A DNA stretch of 64,000 nucleotides, taken from Prorocentrum cordatum (taxonomy: Eukaryota > Sar > Dinophyceae > Prorocentrales > Prorocentraceae). How positions within the stretch are numbered: position 1 is the first letter of the stretch; each line of letters starts with the position of its first letter. The stretch spans positions 100,001 to 164,000 of the forward strand of contig CAUYUJ010018872.1 of the NCBI GenBank assembly GCA_963575745.1. The letters are read 5' to 3'. The translations under genes were made by a program, and so were the position numbers. Under the pieces are notes generated by a model. That model saw nothing but the letters and a program-made list of their open reading frames with translations. It was not told the origin of the DNA and made no database searches. Below, piece by piece: positions 12,733 to 22,930 of the stretch.

Positions 12733-12949
12733 CACGTTTATGCATTGTCTCCTCTTCGAGTAGACTATAAACAAGCGCGGTGCCGAAGTGTGCCATAGGG
12801 AGACAGCTAACTCGAAAGCCTCTCCCGCCCAGAGACAGCGCAGAGTCCGCGCGACCCCTAGACACAGCCGGTGACCTGATTTTCTTCACGACGTATGCCC
12901 GGCCAAATCTGTCGACCCCATGCCCGGGGGAGGGGGCAGGGCTTCCGTC

Positions 12950-13115
12950 GACCATTGGGGGCGTCCAAGAGGGGGGTGTCCAAGAGGGGTGTGTGCAAAT
13001 CGTGGCCCGAAGCACGTGCGCGGCCCAGGGGGCGGCCGCGGACGTAACGAAATAAGAAGAGGCGCCATGAAATCTGGAGAGATGGCATGGCCCCCGCCGT
13101 GATATCCACCAACCC
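12950..13115 (+). repeat. dispersed repeat, copy related to 56280-56445
   Basis: Shares a long block with the 56-kb copy: GTGCAAATCGTGGCC, GTGCGCGGCCC, GAAATAAGAAGAGGCGCC, TGAAATCTGG and CCGTGATATCCACC in the same order and spacing. In the 56-kb copy the next segment is AGTCATCACCCC followed by CCGCCCCCGA. Here that segment is found only at about 13756-13790, so this copy appears split by about 640 bp. Confidence 0.75.
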
Positions 13116-13324
13116 CTACTCCAAATCCCTTATTCATCGTCCCCTGGGTCCGGTTTTGTAAAGCGCCTTTGCCATGTCTAGCGAGGTCCGGTTGATTAAG
13201 GCGCTATTTTTGGATTGCAGCTTAGGAGGTCAGATTTATTAAGGCGCCCCGTCGAAGAGGGGGGTCCGGAGTGTTAGGTCGCATTTGGAGGGGCGTCTGG
13301 TTTTTAACGAGGGGTCGATTAATT
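13116..13324. other. spacer before the CTA microsatellite
   Basis: Contains three GGTCCGG/GGTCAGATT-TTAAGGCGC-like repeats (about 13150-13265, TTAAGGCGC or TAAAGCGCC recurring). No gene seen. Confidence 0.4.
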
Positions 13325-13331
13325 AATGATA

Positions 13332-13367
<36 letters not shown>

Positions 13368-13376
13368 CTACTACTC

Positions 13377-13411
<35 letters not shown>

Positions 13412-13424
13412 GCTACTGCTACTG

Positions 13425-13469
<45 letters not shown>

Positions 13470-13587
13470 TACTACACTACTACTAGACTAGTACTAGTAC
13501 TAGTACACTAGTACTAGTTACTAGTACTAGTACTAGTACTAGTACTAGTACTAGTACTAGTACTAGTACTAGTACTACTACTACTAG

Positions 13588-13623
<36 letters not shown>

Positions 13624-13735
13624 GACTACTAGTACTAATACTAGTACTAAGTACTAGTACTACTACTACTACTACTACTACTAATAATAATAATACTAAT
13701 AATAATAAATACTAACACTAATAATAGTAATCATC
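13325..13735. repeat. (CTA)n and (ACTAGT)n microsatellite
   Basis: About 410 bp of CTA triplets grading into ACTAGT hexamers (about 13482-13575), then CTA again and AAT. ACTAGT is self-complementary, so the middle part is one long palindromic tract. Confidence 0.97.
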
Positions 13736-13892
13736 ATCATCATCAGGGGTTTGGAATAGTCATCACCCCCCTCTTGACCGCCCCCGAGGCCAGCTCGCTC
13801 TCGCGAGGTGCCCCCCGCGACAACGGCCAAGAAAACCGCCCCATAGCCTCCCCCACACCCTCACCGCGCCGCGACGCCCAGAGGTCCGCGGG

Positions 13893-14425
13893 CTCCCTCG
13901 CCCCCCCCCCCCCTCCTCCCCCTCGACCTCCCCCCCTCGACCTGCCCCTCGACTACCCTTGTCCCCCTCGACCTCCTCCCCTTCGACCACCTCCTCCTCC
14001 GACCTCCTCCCCCCCCTCGACCTCCCTCCCTCTCGACCTCCTTCCTCCCCCCCCCCCTTATCGACCTCCTCCCTCCCCCTCGACCTCCCCTTTGCCCCCT
14101 CGAACTCCTCCCCTCGACCTCCCCTCCTCCCCCTCGACCTCATCCCCTCCCTCTCTCTCGACCTCTTCCCCCCCCCCATCGACTTCCTCCCTCCCCTCGA
14201 CCTCCCCTTCGCCCCCTCGAACTCCTCCCCTCGACCTCCCTCTCCCCTCGACCTCCTGCCCCTCGACCTCCCCTCCTCCCCTCGACCTCCTCCTCCTCCT
14301 CCTCCTCCTCCTCCTCCTCTTCCTCCTCCTCCTCCTCCTCTTCCTCCTCCTCCCTCCTCCCCCCCTCGACCTCCTCCTCCTCCCTTTTCCCCTCCTCGAC
14401 CTCCTCCCCCCCGACCTCCTCCCGC
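13893..14425 (+). repeat. polypyrimidine tract (CCTCCT/CCCCTCGAC)n
   Basis: Over 500 bp almost free of purines on this strand apart from the GA of a recurring CCCTCGACCTCC unit. It gives long open frames on both strands (Pro/Ser-rich on one, Arg/Gly/Glu-rich on the other) that are repeat artefacts. Confidence 0.95.
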
Positions 14426-14838
14426 GCCTGCCACGGCGCGGCGCCCTGCCGCGCAGCAGGCGAGAGAGGGCGGAGGCCGAGGAACGGCTCCTGTTCGGTC
14501 GGGCATGTCCGCCAGGCGAGCCAAAAATATCTCAAACTAGCCAGAGATCAGAGAAAAAGTCGTCCCCATACTATCCTTGTGCCATGTTTGGGAATTTCCT
14601 CCTGTAGAGGGACATGCCCGACCCACGGCTCCTGGCACGAGAGGTCCCGGCAAACCCCGGCCGACACGGGCCCGGGGACCCCCCCCGCAGGGGCCCCACC
14701 CGTCCCGAGCCGCCACCTCGTGCCGTGGTCTCCCGGGAGAGGGAGCCCCAGGGAACCCGAGAGCGACGAGGCGCCTCCGCAGGAGCCCCCTCCTCTCCAC
14801 ACCCCGTCTCCCGGGAGACAGACCATGACATGAGCACA

Positions 14839-14935
14839 ACAACTCGGAGGTCCGGCGCCGCCCCTGGCGCGCTCCGCGCGCCAGGGAGGGGGGTCCAACG
14901 CCGATCCGAGAGATCCAGGCGGACCTCCGAGTTGT
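14839..14935. mobile_element. fold-back (MITE-like) element, copy 2
   Basis: The ends are a perfect 16-bp inverted repeat, ACAACTCGGAGGTCCG at 14839-14854 and its complement at 14920-14935. An internal GGCGCGCTCCGCGCGCC hairpin is also present. The right arm matches the 12.59-kb element; the left arm is shorter. Confidence 0.75.
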
Positions 14936-16299
14936 CATGCGTCTGTCAGTCTTCGTTCCCCCACTCTCCCCCCCTCCACCTCCATCTTCCATGCCTTCCG
15001 ACCTCCGCGGAAGGTGCGGAATGATTCGTCGGAACGCACGGAAGCCTTACGCGGTTCAAAGACTCCCACAAAGACCACATCGAAACATGGGCGGAAGGTC
15101 CAGAAGCATGAGGGGGGGGCCTTCAGTGGAGAAGGGCACCCCCGCCACCCCTGCGCGGCTTCCGCCGCGCCGTACCCACTGGGGCACCGACGCAGGCTTG
15201 GACCGTCAGGACCCCCGTCGCTGTGAACTCGCCATCGTCCGACACATCTCGCCTTTCCGCCCCACGAAGACCGGCCCCCACGAGGCCGCCGTGGCCGTCG
15301 ACACCGTGTTCGTCGTCGCAGCCGCTGCCGCCGCCCCGGCCGCCGCCGCAACCACCGTCGCCGCCCGACCACAAATTCCGACCAAATCCTGTCCCTGGGC
15401 CCCATGGGCCATCCCGACCAATTTCTCGAGCCGCGCCCAGCCATTGGCGACGAGAGCCTGCAGAAACGCAAACCATATCCTAGCCACGGATGCCCGACGC
15501 CGTACTTGCTTTCACAGTGTGGCTGCCCGATTTCTGGACGCCCTCTGGGGGACCAGCTTTCCGTCCCGAGTCGCTGCTCCACAACCCCGTGGCCCAGTGT
15601 GGGCCCCCAGAGGCTGCGAATTACCAAAAACCTTCCGTCGCGATCTTTCCGCGACGCGAGACGACGAGGGAACGCCCCGAAACCTCAGAAACGACACTGG
15701 GATCCGACGCCTCATTCACATCGAGACGCGGTGAAGCATCGCGCCTGGAACCCTAGACCCCATCCTTCTGCGACACTTTCCGAGCCGGATCGATGCGTGG
15801 AGGTCTCGGGGCCCGAACTTGAGCGAAAACGCCCGGCTCGAAAAACCTTCGCGATTCCTCAGCGATGCCGGGCGGCGATTGAGCAGGGACCGACCGTCCT
15901 TGCATTCACGACATGTTCTTCGAACCCAAACATGTCCTAATAACACAAGGAGTTCTCTTAAACCATAAACCGATGTGTTGCAACAAGACAGCCCCAACCA
16001 AGAATGTTCTAAGAACATTCCGCGCAGACCACAACATGCTTTTAGAACGTTCATTGGTAGGACTATAGGCAAGATAGGACGCTTCGCCACTGCCTGAAGC
16101 GAGGGAACGCCCCAAAACATCAGAATCGACGGCGGCGGCGTCGTCGGCGTCGGCCGCTGGCGGCCGTGCACACGAAGGCCGCCGGCCCCGCCGCGGCGGC
16201 CAGCAGCGCCAGCCCGCGCAAGGGGGCGCGCTGCCTCGCCAGAGGCGGCGGCGACTATTGGGCACAGGCCGGCGGCGTCGTCGCCGTCGTTCCAGGCGT
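14936..16299. other. gene-free stretch
   Basis: No protein family recognised in any frame. GCC/CGT-rich low complexity lies at about 15280-15370. An inverted repeat, GAATGTTCT and AGAACATTC separated by one base, lies at about 16002-16020. Confidence 0.5.
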
Positions 16300-16440
16300 T
16301 GCGCTTCTGTTGTTCATGTTGTTGTTGCTGTTGTTGGTGTTGGTATTGGTGTTGGTGTTGTTGCGGGTGTTGTTGTTAGTGGTGCTGCTGTTGTTGCTGT
16401 TGTTGTTGTGTATGCTACTGTTGTTGTTTTTGTTGCTGAG
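16300..16440. repeat. TTG/GTT microsatellite
   Basis: Interrupted TTG triplets over about 140 bp. A shorter related run lies at 17175-17215. Confidence 0.9.
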
Positions 16441-16607
16441 CTCCCACTACTCAAGAATACTCATTGTTGATTCCCCCTCCATTGACATATGTGTTTTTCA
16501 ATTGAAGTGCCCTGTCTGGGGCTCGCACCCTGTTTTCGTATCAAGAAAAATGTTCCTCATCAAACTGCGTTATTGGCCCCTGAACTACAACGATAACGGT
16601 TCCCGCC

Positions 16608-16775
16608 GGATATGTCCTCACAATGTATTCCCAAATCGCGCTCTCGAACGGGACCTCCTCACAATGTATTCAGCCATCGCGCTCTCTCGTGGGACTTCCT
16701 CGCAGTCTATTCAGACGCCGCGCCCTCGACATTCAGGAGTCACGCTCTAGCTGTGGATTTCCTCACGATTGATTT
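16608..16775 (+). repeat. 41-bp tandem repeat, about 3.5 copies
   Basis: The marker TCCTCACAATGTATTC occurs at 16615 and 16656, with a variant at 16697 and a more diverged copy near 16760. Each is followed by ATCGCGCTCTC. The text resembles the GACTTCCTCGCAATTCACTCG motif of the 61-kb satellite. Confidence 0.75.
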
Positions 16776-17209
16776 GGGAATCGAGCTGTCGCTCAAAACC
16801 TCCTCGATATTCATGCAGGACGCACGCTTCAGCAACCCGCCTGGTCGACCTGGCCGACTTGGCCCTCCTTCCCGACCCGCCTGGCAGGGTTTACCCGCCC
16901 GATTTGCCCGTGTGGGTTTGCCACATGTTTTCTGCTCCTAGGTCCCCTCCTCCTACTTTCTCTCGTGCTCCATCCTCCTCCCTCCCCCTTGCCCCTTCCT
17001 GGCATCCGTCCTCTCTTCCCCTGCCTAAGGGGCTGCACGAAGTACACGTTGCAGGTAAGAAGGAATTATCCCCCAGGGGGTACGGTCGAAGACGACGAAT
17101 AGGGCGGGCGTCGAAGGTTCGGGATATACGTGTTGAATGGCACGCGAGCAGATAACAGCGACCAACATAAAAATGATTGCTGTTGTTGTTGATGTTTATT
17201 GCTGTTGTT
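16776..17209. other. gene-free stretch
   Basis: A small CTGGCCGACTTGGCC-type repeat lies at about 16840-16890, a pyrimidine-rich run at 16940-17020 and a TTG run at 17175-17215. No gene. Confidence 0.45.
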
Positions 17210-17479
17210 GATTGTTTGTAGTGTTCTTGTTGCGCAAGGGTTGTTCAACACTGAACCAGTGTCAGTAGGATGTGTGGTAAAGATGCAATGGCCTTCGAGG
17301 GCCATGTTCACATTCTGCGGACAAGGCTGGCCAACGATAGTCGCCAAGGATGGGCCGATAGGGAAGGATGCAAGGGCAACCTCGCAAATTCGTTCATCCT
17401 TACGCTGCGGGTTGACTGTAATATCGGCGGCGACCGAGGGGGCAACGTGGTAAGGGGCGGGCCCGTCAAGAAAGCTCAA
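17210..17479 (-). CDS. possible exon, unrecognised
   Basis: The minus strand is open and reads as an ordinary-looking mixed protein (contains GPSLATIVGQPCPQN and GHCIFTTHPTDTG) rather than a repeat translation. I cannot assign a family, there is no clear start, and no splice signal can be proven. It could be chance in a GC-rich region. Plus-strand frames over the same bases look less protein-like. Confidence 0.2.
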
Positions 17480-17600
17480 AATCCCGCAGCCTTCTGCAAA
17501 GGTGTTCCCGCAGCTATGAAAAAGCGTCTCAGAAGGCGCGACGGCTTCTGAGAAACCCCGCCGCCTTCTGAGAACGCCCTACCCTTTCTCACCCCCCTCG
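17480..17600. repeat. CTTCTGAGAA-motif cluster
   Basis: Several GCNTTCTGAGAA / TCTCAGAAGGC copies in both orientations. Related clusters lie at about 23190-23340 and 25170-25285. TTCTGAGAA is nearly self-complementary, so each pair can form a hairpin. Confidence 0.5.
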
Positions 17601-17804
17601 CTCGCCGCCGATATCGGAGGCCTCCTGGATGGGGTCCGAATTGGGTCCCGTTGCTGCTTCAACACCGGCCAGCCGCCCCGGCAGCTCCGCAGCGGTCCCC
17701 ACCGCGTGAGGTGAGCGCTCTCCCCCCATCCCCGCCCGCAGCCGTATCCTCCTCGCCCTCTCAGGGACGCAGTGACCTGGGTCAATGCAAACCCGGGTCA
17801 TCCA
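17601..17804. other. spacer, no feature seen
   Basis: GC-rich sequence without a recognisable gene or repeat. Confidence 0.4.
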
Positions 17805-17905
17805 GGCGTTGCAGGATCCTGCAAGATTCTGTAGGATCCTGCAGGATCCTGCACCCAAGCCCGGGTCAACGCGACCCTGGCCCTTCAGGATCCTGCAAGA
17901 TCCGG
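17805..17905. repeat. palindromic GGATCCTGCA cluster
   Basis: Repeats of GGATCCTGCA include the 18-bp perfect palindrome AGGATCCTGCAGGATCCT at about 17831-17850, flanked by two CCCGGGTCA copies. Confidence 0.7.
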
Positions 17906-18037
17906 CGCTCTGCCTGACCCCCGTTGGCATTGACTTCCGTCTCTTGACCCCCGAAGGCAATTCGCGATGCCGTCTCCGGGTCTGCCCGTGCGCGCGCGCG
18001 GACTGCCTCTGCCGCGCTGCGACGTAAAAACATTCTG

Positions 18038-18135
18038 GTTCGAGTAGATGGGGTCGGAGGATCGCGCCGCATCGCCAACGCATCGCCGATTGCATCGGCG
18101 ACGCGTTGGCAATGCAGCGGCGACGTCGGCGATGC
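18038..18135 (+). repeat. dispersed repeat, inverted relative to 20875-20945
   Basis: Reads GAGTAGATGGGGTCGGAGG, then TCGC and GCATCGCC. The reverse complement of 20875-20945 has the same order of blocks. It is followed here by a local GCATCGGCGACG repeat. Confidence 0.6.
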
Positions 18136-18780
18136 ATCGGCGACGCCGGCGCGGAGAAAACCAGGCGAATGTGACTAAGCGATTCAGGGCGGGACAATAA
18201 ACGGCAACCGAACAGCTTCGCCGGCTGGGGCGCCCCACCACAAGGGGAGGGGCAGCTCGGCCCGCGGAAGAGCGACCACTCGGGTTGCCCCCCAGGCCGT
18301 CCGGAGGCCCAAGGGGGGGCCCGAAGGATGACACTTCGGAGCGGGGGGGTTGGCGAGCCAGACTGGTAAAGCCCCCCCTGGCGAGCCGCGGCCCTCCCAG
18401 GGCGCTCCCAGGGCACCCGGTTGCACCCATGACGGAAGACCAGTGGACTCGATCGACGGAGGGCGGCACGCGATTCGGGTTGCGATTCGTCGTCGTCGTC
18501 GACGTCGTCATCCTCCTCCTCTTGCGCTCTTGCGCTCCTCAACGGTCGTCCCGATGGCACAAGACGCCCGCCCGTGGAAGAGAAAGTCATTGGCGCCTAA
18601 TGGGGACAGGGACGACCGCCTCCCCCTTGGAATTCGAAGGAGCCCTCCCCTGCTTCAAAATCCCCAGGGCCTTCATGTTCCAGCTCGTGTCAGGCTTGTC
18701 CTGACGCGCTTAAACTAACTGTTTGACCTTCGATCGGCCATGCGCTCCGCAGCGCATGACCAGGTCACGCCTCCATTCTG
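18136..18780. other. gene-free stretch
   Basis: GC-rich, no recognised protein. A GTCGTCGTCGACGTCGTC run lies at about 18490-18512. Confidence 0.4.
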
Positions 18781-19675
18781 TCAGAAACGATGGGTGGGGC
18801 GAGCCAGAGAAACGACCCTGAGGGCCCCAGGACACGGCAACTGCACCAGCCGAGAGCGGATCGCCCGCGAGACCCCGCTGACTCTGCATACCCACCCACC
18901 GATATGAGGCTGAAACAGTATGTGACCCTTATCATCTGTGACAATCTCGAGAATCGGGGTCTCAGAATTCCGAGATTCCCTCCTGCCACGCTCAGGGGAT
19001 GACGACGCGTCAGGATACCCCAGGGCATGGACATGCTTGACTACAGCCACCATGTATCTGGATACGAGTGTAGCCTGATCGTGGTGGAATCGCAGGCGGT
19101 CGCGGAGATGATGGTTTGCTGGATGCGCCATGGCACCTCGCTTGGCCCAGGAATCGGCCTTCTGGTTACCTCGAAACCCGCGCGGCTCGTATCCAGGACT
19201 CTCCGCAACTGCCTTCGGCATGCGCGACGACGCCCAACTGGCAAAACTGAATGTGCTCCGGCTCCGCCGACCCTGGTTCCAGATGAGGCGCGCCGTAGCT
19301 CTGCGTGATACTTGTTGGGTGTATTCAGTTCCCTCCCTCCCCGCGCTCCACCCTGCATATTATATCTACCGTCCTTACAGTCTGCAATCATGTGAATACT
19401 GAGCCCCGTAAAACAAAAAGCCATGTTCGGGGGTGGACACACCTCTCTTTAGAAACCCACCTTGTAATGAAAACGGCCTCGGACCGAAACCGACGGACCT
19501 GGACCCACAAAAATGACGGACGCGACGCCCTCTCGCGAACTGAAAACGGCCTATTCGCGAATCGACGCATCAGGGTAGGAGGTCTGTCCACCCCCGACAT
19601 GTGGAGAGCGCGCAACCCGCTGGACGGAACGTCCTGCGCTGGGGGGGGGAGGGGGAAGGCCCACAGCCCGCTGCC

Positions 19676-19735
19676 TCCTCCTCCTCCTCCTCCTCCTCCT
19701 CCTCCTCCTCCTCCTCCTCCTCCTCCTCCTCCTCC
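19676..19735 (+). repeat. (CCT)n microsatellite
   Basis: About 20 CCT triplets, sitting inside the remnant RNase H region of the decayed LINE. Confidence 0.95.
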
Positions 19736-20154
19736 CCCCTCCTCCCCCAGGCGGACGGAGACCAACGCCCAGCCGTCGTAGGCGGACCCGTCTGTACACG
19801 CCGCATCGCCTAGCACTCCACTCGTGGGCCTGACCGCCCATCGAAACCCAGCTCTTTGAAGGGTCCTTGGGAACTGGGTCCTCGTGGAGCCCAGTGGCGC
19901 CCCAGTCCACTTGGTGTCTGGGCCCGCCAGGGCCATCGCAGCGTCGCCTAGCCCTCTATGCTCATGATGCCTCCTGAACAGCTTGGAACCGTCGCAGCCC
20001 CACAACCTGTGGAAAACTGTGCCGTTCTTCTGGGGGCGCTACTGGCGCCGATCTTCGATCACAACCCTTTTCCTGAATACATGGGCCTGAGTCCAAAGCC
20101 CTCCAGAGATCTGAGCGAGCAGAAGACTTACCCCAGGGTCGTAGTGGCTCCACA

Positions 20155-20200
20155 CAGGGCTCCCAAGTGGCTCCACACAGGGCTCCCAAGAGACATTGTG
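20155..20200 (+). repeat. 22-bp direct duplication
   Basis: GTGGCTCCACACAGGGCTCC followed by CAA is present twice head to tail. Confidence 0.85.
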
Positions 20201-20520
20201 GTAAGCTCCAGGTCAAATTCGCAGCAACCTCCTGGTCCTTTCGTCAACTAAGGTTTGCACAATCCTGGGCCCGACCTCCTTGATGTGCATGGTCGCACAC
20301 TCCGTGTTGACTCACACACACACACCAAGAAACGATCTCCCACTCGAGTCTCTGCAAGGTGAGCACAACCGCTCCTGCAGGGCCTAGGACCGTCCTCCCC
20401 CCTTGAGACCGAACCTTGACGGCATAATCGAAGGCATGCTTCATCTGAACGTCGGTCGCCCAGGAATCGAAAACTGCTCAGGCACATATCTGCCACGGCA
20501 ACGAGTTGGCTAGGAGCATC

Positions 20521-20874
20521 GGGTCGAGCTTCCCACCTTCCGCCAACAAGAACAGCAGGATGCGGCTGCGGCAGCGGTCCTCCTCCTCCTCCGCCTTCTC
20601 CTCTTCCTCCTCCTCCTCGCAAAACAACTTCCCCAGGATCCCGAAGGAATCATCGATATCATCGCGGGTGGGGGAAGGGGCGATTACGACATCTGCTTCA
20701 AAGCGATGCCTGAAAAAATGAGGCGGGGGGGCGATTTGAAGCACAGTTTTCGTCGCCCTATCACGGCGCCAGCCCAAGAACGTAGCGGGCGGGGACGATT
20801 AGAACATAGTTTCCGACACCCGAATTTGAATAGTCGAACCCTTAGAACTGAATCAGGGCCGTTTTCCGACATGA
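20521..20874. other. gene-free stretch with CT run
   Basis: A CCTCCT run lies at about 20578-20618, then GCGGGGNCGATT-like text twice (20721-20735 and 20787-20800). No gene. Confidence 0.45.
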
Positions 20875-20945
20875 CACATCGAGCCACATCGGCGATGCGT
20901 TGCGACCCTCCGACCCCATCTACTCCGACCCCATCAAGGAGGCCT
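20875..20945 (-). repeat. dispersed repeat, inverted copy of 18038-18135
   Basis: The reverse complement contains GGGGTCGGAGTAGATGGGGT, GGTCGCAACGCATCGCCGAT. See the 18-kb entry. Confidence 0.55.
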
Positions 20946-21019
20946 GGATGTATTAGCTTGTGCTGCCCCAAACAAATCTAAAGGTATGGTGTTCCAGCCT
21001 GCTGTAGCCTTGACCACCA

Positions 21020-21195
21020 GAAATACTTTCGAGCACCAAGAACGTACCGAACATGGAGGGTTCTCACGTGTCGGGCCCTGGGAGGTGATGCTCGTTCGAC
21101 ACTTCGCCAGCGTGCTGGGCAGACTCTACTTCGATAATCTTCTGGGTGCTCGAACATATTTCTGGGATGTGGTCCTTAAATACGGTGAGGACAGC
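21020..21195 (+). repeat. dispersed repeat, copy A (inverted relative to 25009-25150)
   Basis: Contains TCTCACGTGTCGGGCCC, GGGAGGTGATGCTCGTTCGA and TGGGTGCTCGAACATATTTCTGGG-like blocks. The reverse complement of 25009-25150 carries the same blocks in order, with a shorter middle. Confidence 0.65.
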
Positions 21196-21475
21196 ATACA
21201 CGCAGGTCGGAAAAACTAGGTCGAAACATGAAGTAGGACGGCGGATCACTTGGATTTGGTTCGGTCCCGCCCAAAGAACAGCATATCAGCAAACACATAT
21301 TGATTATTGAAGTGGGAATGCGCCTTGACGTAGAGTGGGATCTCGAACTCTGGAACACCTACTGTTCAACTGGCGTGTAAACCTAAAAGGCTCTCTGGGC
21401 CACCGAACCTCGCGCCCTCGCGAGGCCACCTCGGAGACGGGCTCCTCTCCGATCCCAACCGCAAAAATCGCGACG
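21196..21475. other. gene-free spacer
   Basis: No feature seen. Confidence 0.4.
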
Positions 21476-21708
21476 ACGCCCTCGTCGTCGTCGCTGCCGT
21501 TGTCATCGTCGTTGTCGTCGTCGTCGCCGCCGTGGTCGTCGTGGTGGTCGTCGTGGTCGCCGTGGTCGTCGTCGTCGTCGCCGTCGCCTTCGCCGTCTCG
21601 CGCCCCGGGGTGGGCGACCCCTGGGGGGCCCCCGTCGCCGCGGCCAGGCGCGCTGGCCCGAGTTTTTTTCGGCGGGGGTGGGCCCCCGCGCGCGTCGGTT
21701 CTGAGGAA

Positions 21709-21739
<31 letters not shown>

Positions 21740-21865
21740 GCGACGAGGACGAGGACGACGCCGACTACCACGACCACAAAGACCACGACGATGACGACGA
21801 CCACGCCAGTCGGACGGCGGCGTCGGCGGCGGCGACGGCGGCGAGCGAGCGAGCGAGCGAGTGAA
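21476..21865. repeat. GTC/GAC triplet-rich low complexity
   Basis: GTCGTC-rich on the left (21478-21600) and GACGGCGACGAC-rich on the right (21705-21820), a loosely inverted arrangement around a GC-rich centre. Open frames on both strands are artefacts. Confidence 0.8.
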
Positions 21866-22609
21866 AGCCGAGGGGCAGGGGGATCCAGGGCGGACGGGCC
21901 GGATTCGCACAAGCACCTGGGGCCCTCACCCCAGCGGTAGTACGACGGAGCCCGAAGGCCAGGACCATCTCACTGGCACGCGAAGAGGAGGCGACGACGG
22001 CGGCGGCTGTGGCGGCGATGGCGGCGGCTATGGCGGCGAGGGTGTGAAAACGAGGGGGGGGGGGGGACGAGGGGGAGCAGATGGAGGAGGGGGAGGGGCG
22101 AGGACGAGGATGGAGGAGGAGGGAGAAGGAATAATGAGGAAAGGGGGAAGGAGGAGAGGGCTGGGCAACGATTGCGGGGCGCCCCCCCCGCGAGAACGGA
22201 TAAGCTGGCAGAGAGCTTAGAAGGCCAGGGCGCAAAGGGAAGGAAGACGAGGTTGAGAACCGGCCAGCCGCCAGAATGATTTTTGGGGCGCGGCTTTCCG
22301 GGAAGCCAAGCAGGGGCAAACCCAACAGCTCTAGCTGCTGCGACGTATCGCATCGCGCTCGGCGATCGGGGGGCCCAAATGGGCCCGCACCAAGGGTCAC
22401 TCCAGCGAGGTGTCACTCTTGCGCGTAGTCGAGGGCGGCAGCAGGAGTATCGGGGGATCGAAGTCTCTGGGGCTGTGCCCTCCCTTTGGACCTCTGGGGT
22501 GGCAAGGCCTGGGGGCCTCCGCTGACCCCTGGGGAGTTTGGCGAGGCGGGCACAGCTCGAGGAAGCCCCCGAACGGAGCAGCGGGCTTCCCGAAGGAGAT
22601 CCTCCCTCC
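21866..22609. other. gene-free stretch
   Basis: GGCGGCGATGGCGGC-like run at about 21990-22045 and a GGGGGAGGA-rich stretch at 22060-22165. No gene recognised. Confidence 0.45.
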
Positions 22610-22930
22610 TAGCAGCTTATCCTGCTCCTCTTTCTCCTCCTGCTCCTCCTCCTCCTCCTCCTCCTGCTCTTCCTCCTGCTCTTCCTCCTCCTCCTCCTCC
22701 ACCTCCTCCTGCTCCTCCTCCTCCTCCTCCTCCTGCTCCTCGTCCTCCTCCTCCAGCTCCAGCTCCTCCTCCTCCAGCTCCTCCTTCTACTCCTCTTTCT
22801 CCTCCTCCTCCTCCTCCTCCTCCCCCTCGACCTCCTCCTCCTCCTCCCCTCCTCCTCCTCCTCCTCCTCTCCTCCTCCTCCTCCTCCTCCTCCTCCTCCC
22901 CCTCCTCCTCCTCCTCCTCCTCCTCCTAGT
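22610..22930 (+). repeat. (CCT)n polypyrimidine tract
   Basis: About 320 bp of CCTCCT with CTGCTC and CTCCAG interruptions. Translates to Ser-, Pro- or Leu-rich strings in every frame. Confidence 0.95.

Larger units (their letters stand above)
18781..20520 (-). mobile_element. decayed LINE fragment: post-RT region and RNase H
   Basis: Reading the minus strand from high to low coordinates, a segment at about 20300-20470 reads FDYAVKVRSQGG and GPAGAVVLTLQRLEWEIVS, the style of the region after the reverse transcriptase in dinoflagellate LINEs (recalled, not searched). Three RNase H blocks then follow in the expected order: CTDGSAYDGWALV (Asp codon 19790-19792), a second-Asp block IADCKDG (19380-19382), and a C-terminal GNQKADSWAKRGA (Asp 19153-19155). 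They lie in different frames and are interrupted by a GGA expansion (CCT on plus, 19676-19735), so the copy is dead. The glutamate block is not certain. RT and endonuclease domains were not found, so this is a 3' remnant. Confidence 0.6.

Noticed and set aside
13763-14607. Long open frames on both strands, Pro/Ser-rich and Arg/Gly/Glu-rich
   Set aside because: They are translations of a polypyrimidine tract.
15206-15487. Ala/Val-rich and Gly-rich frames
   Set aside because: Caused by GCC/CGT low complexity.
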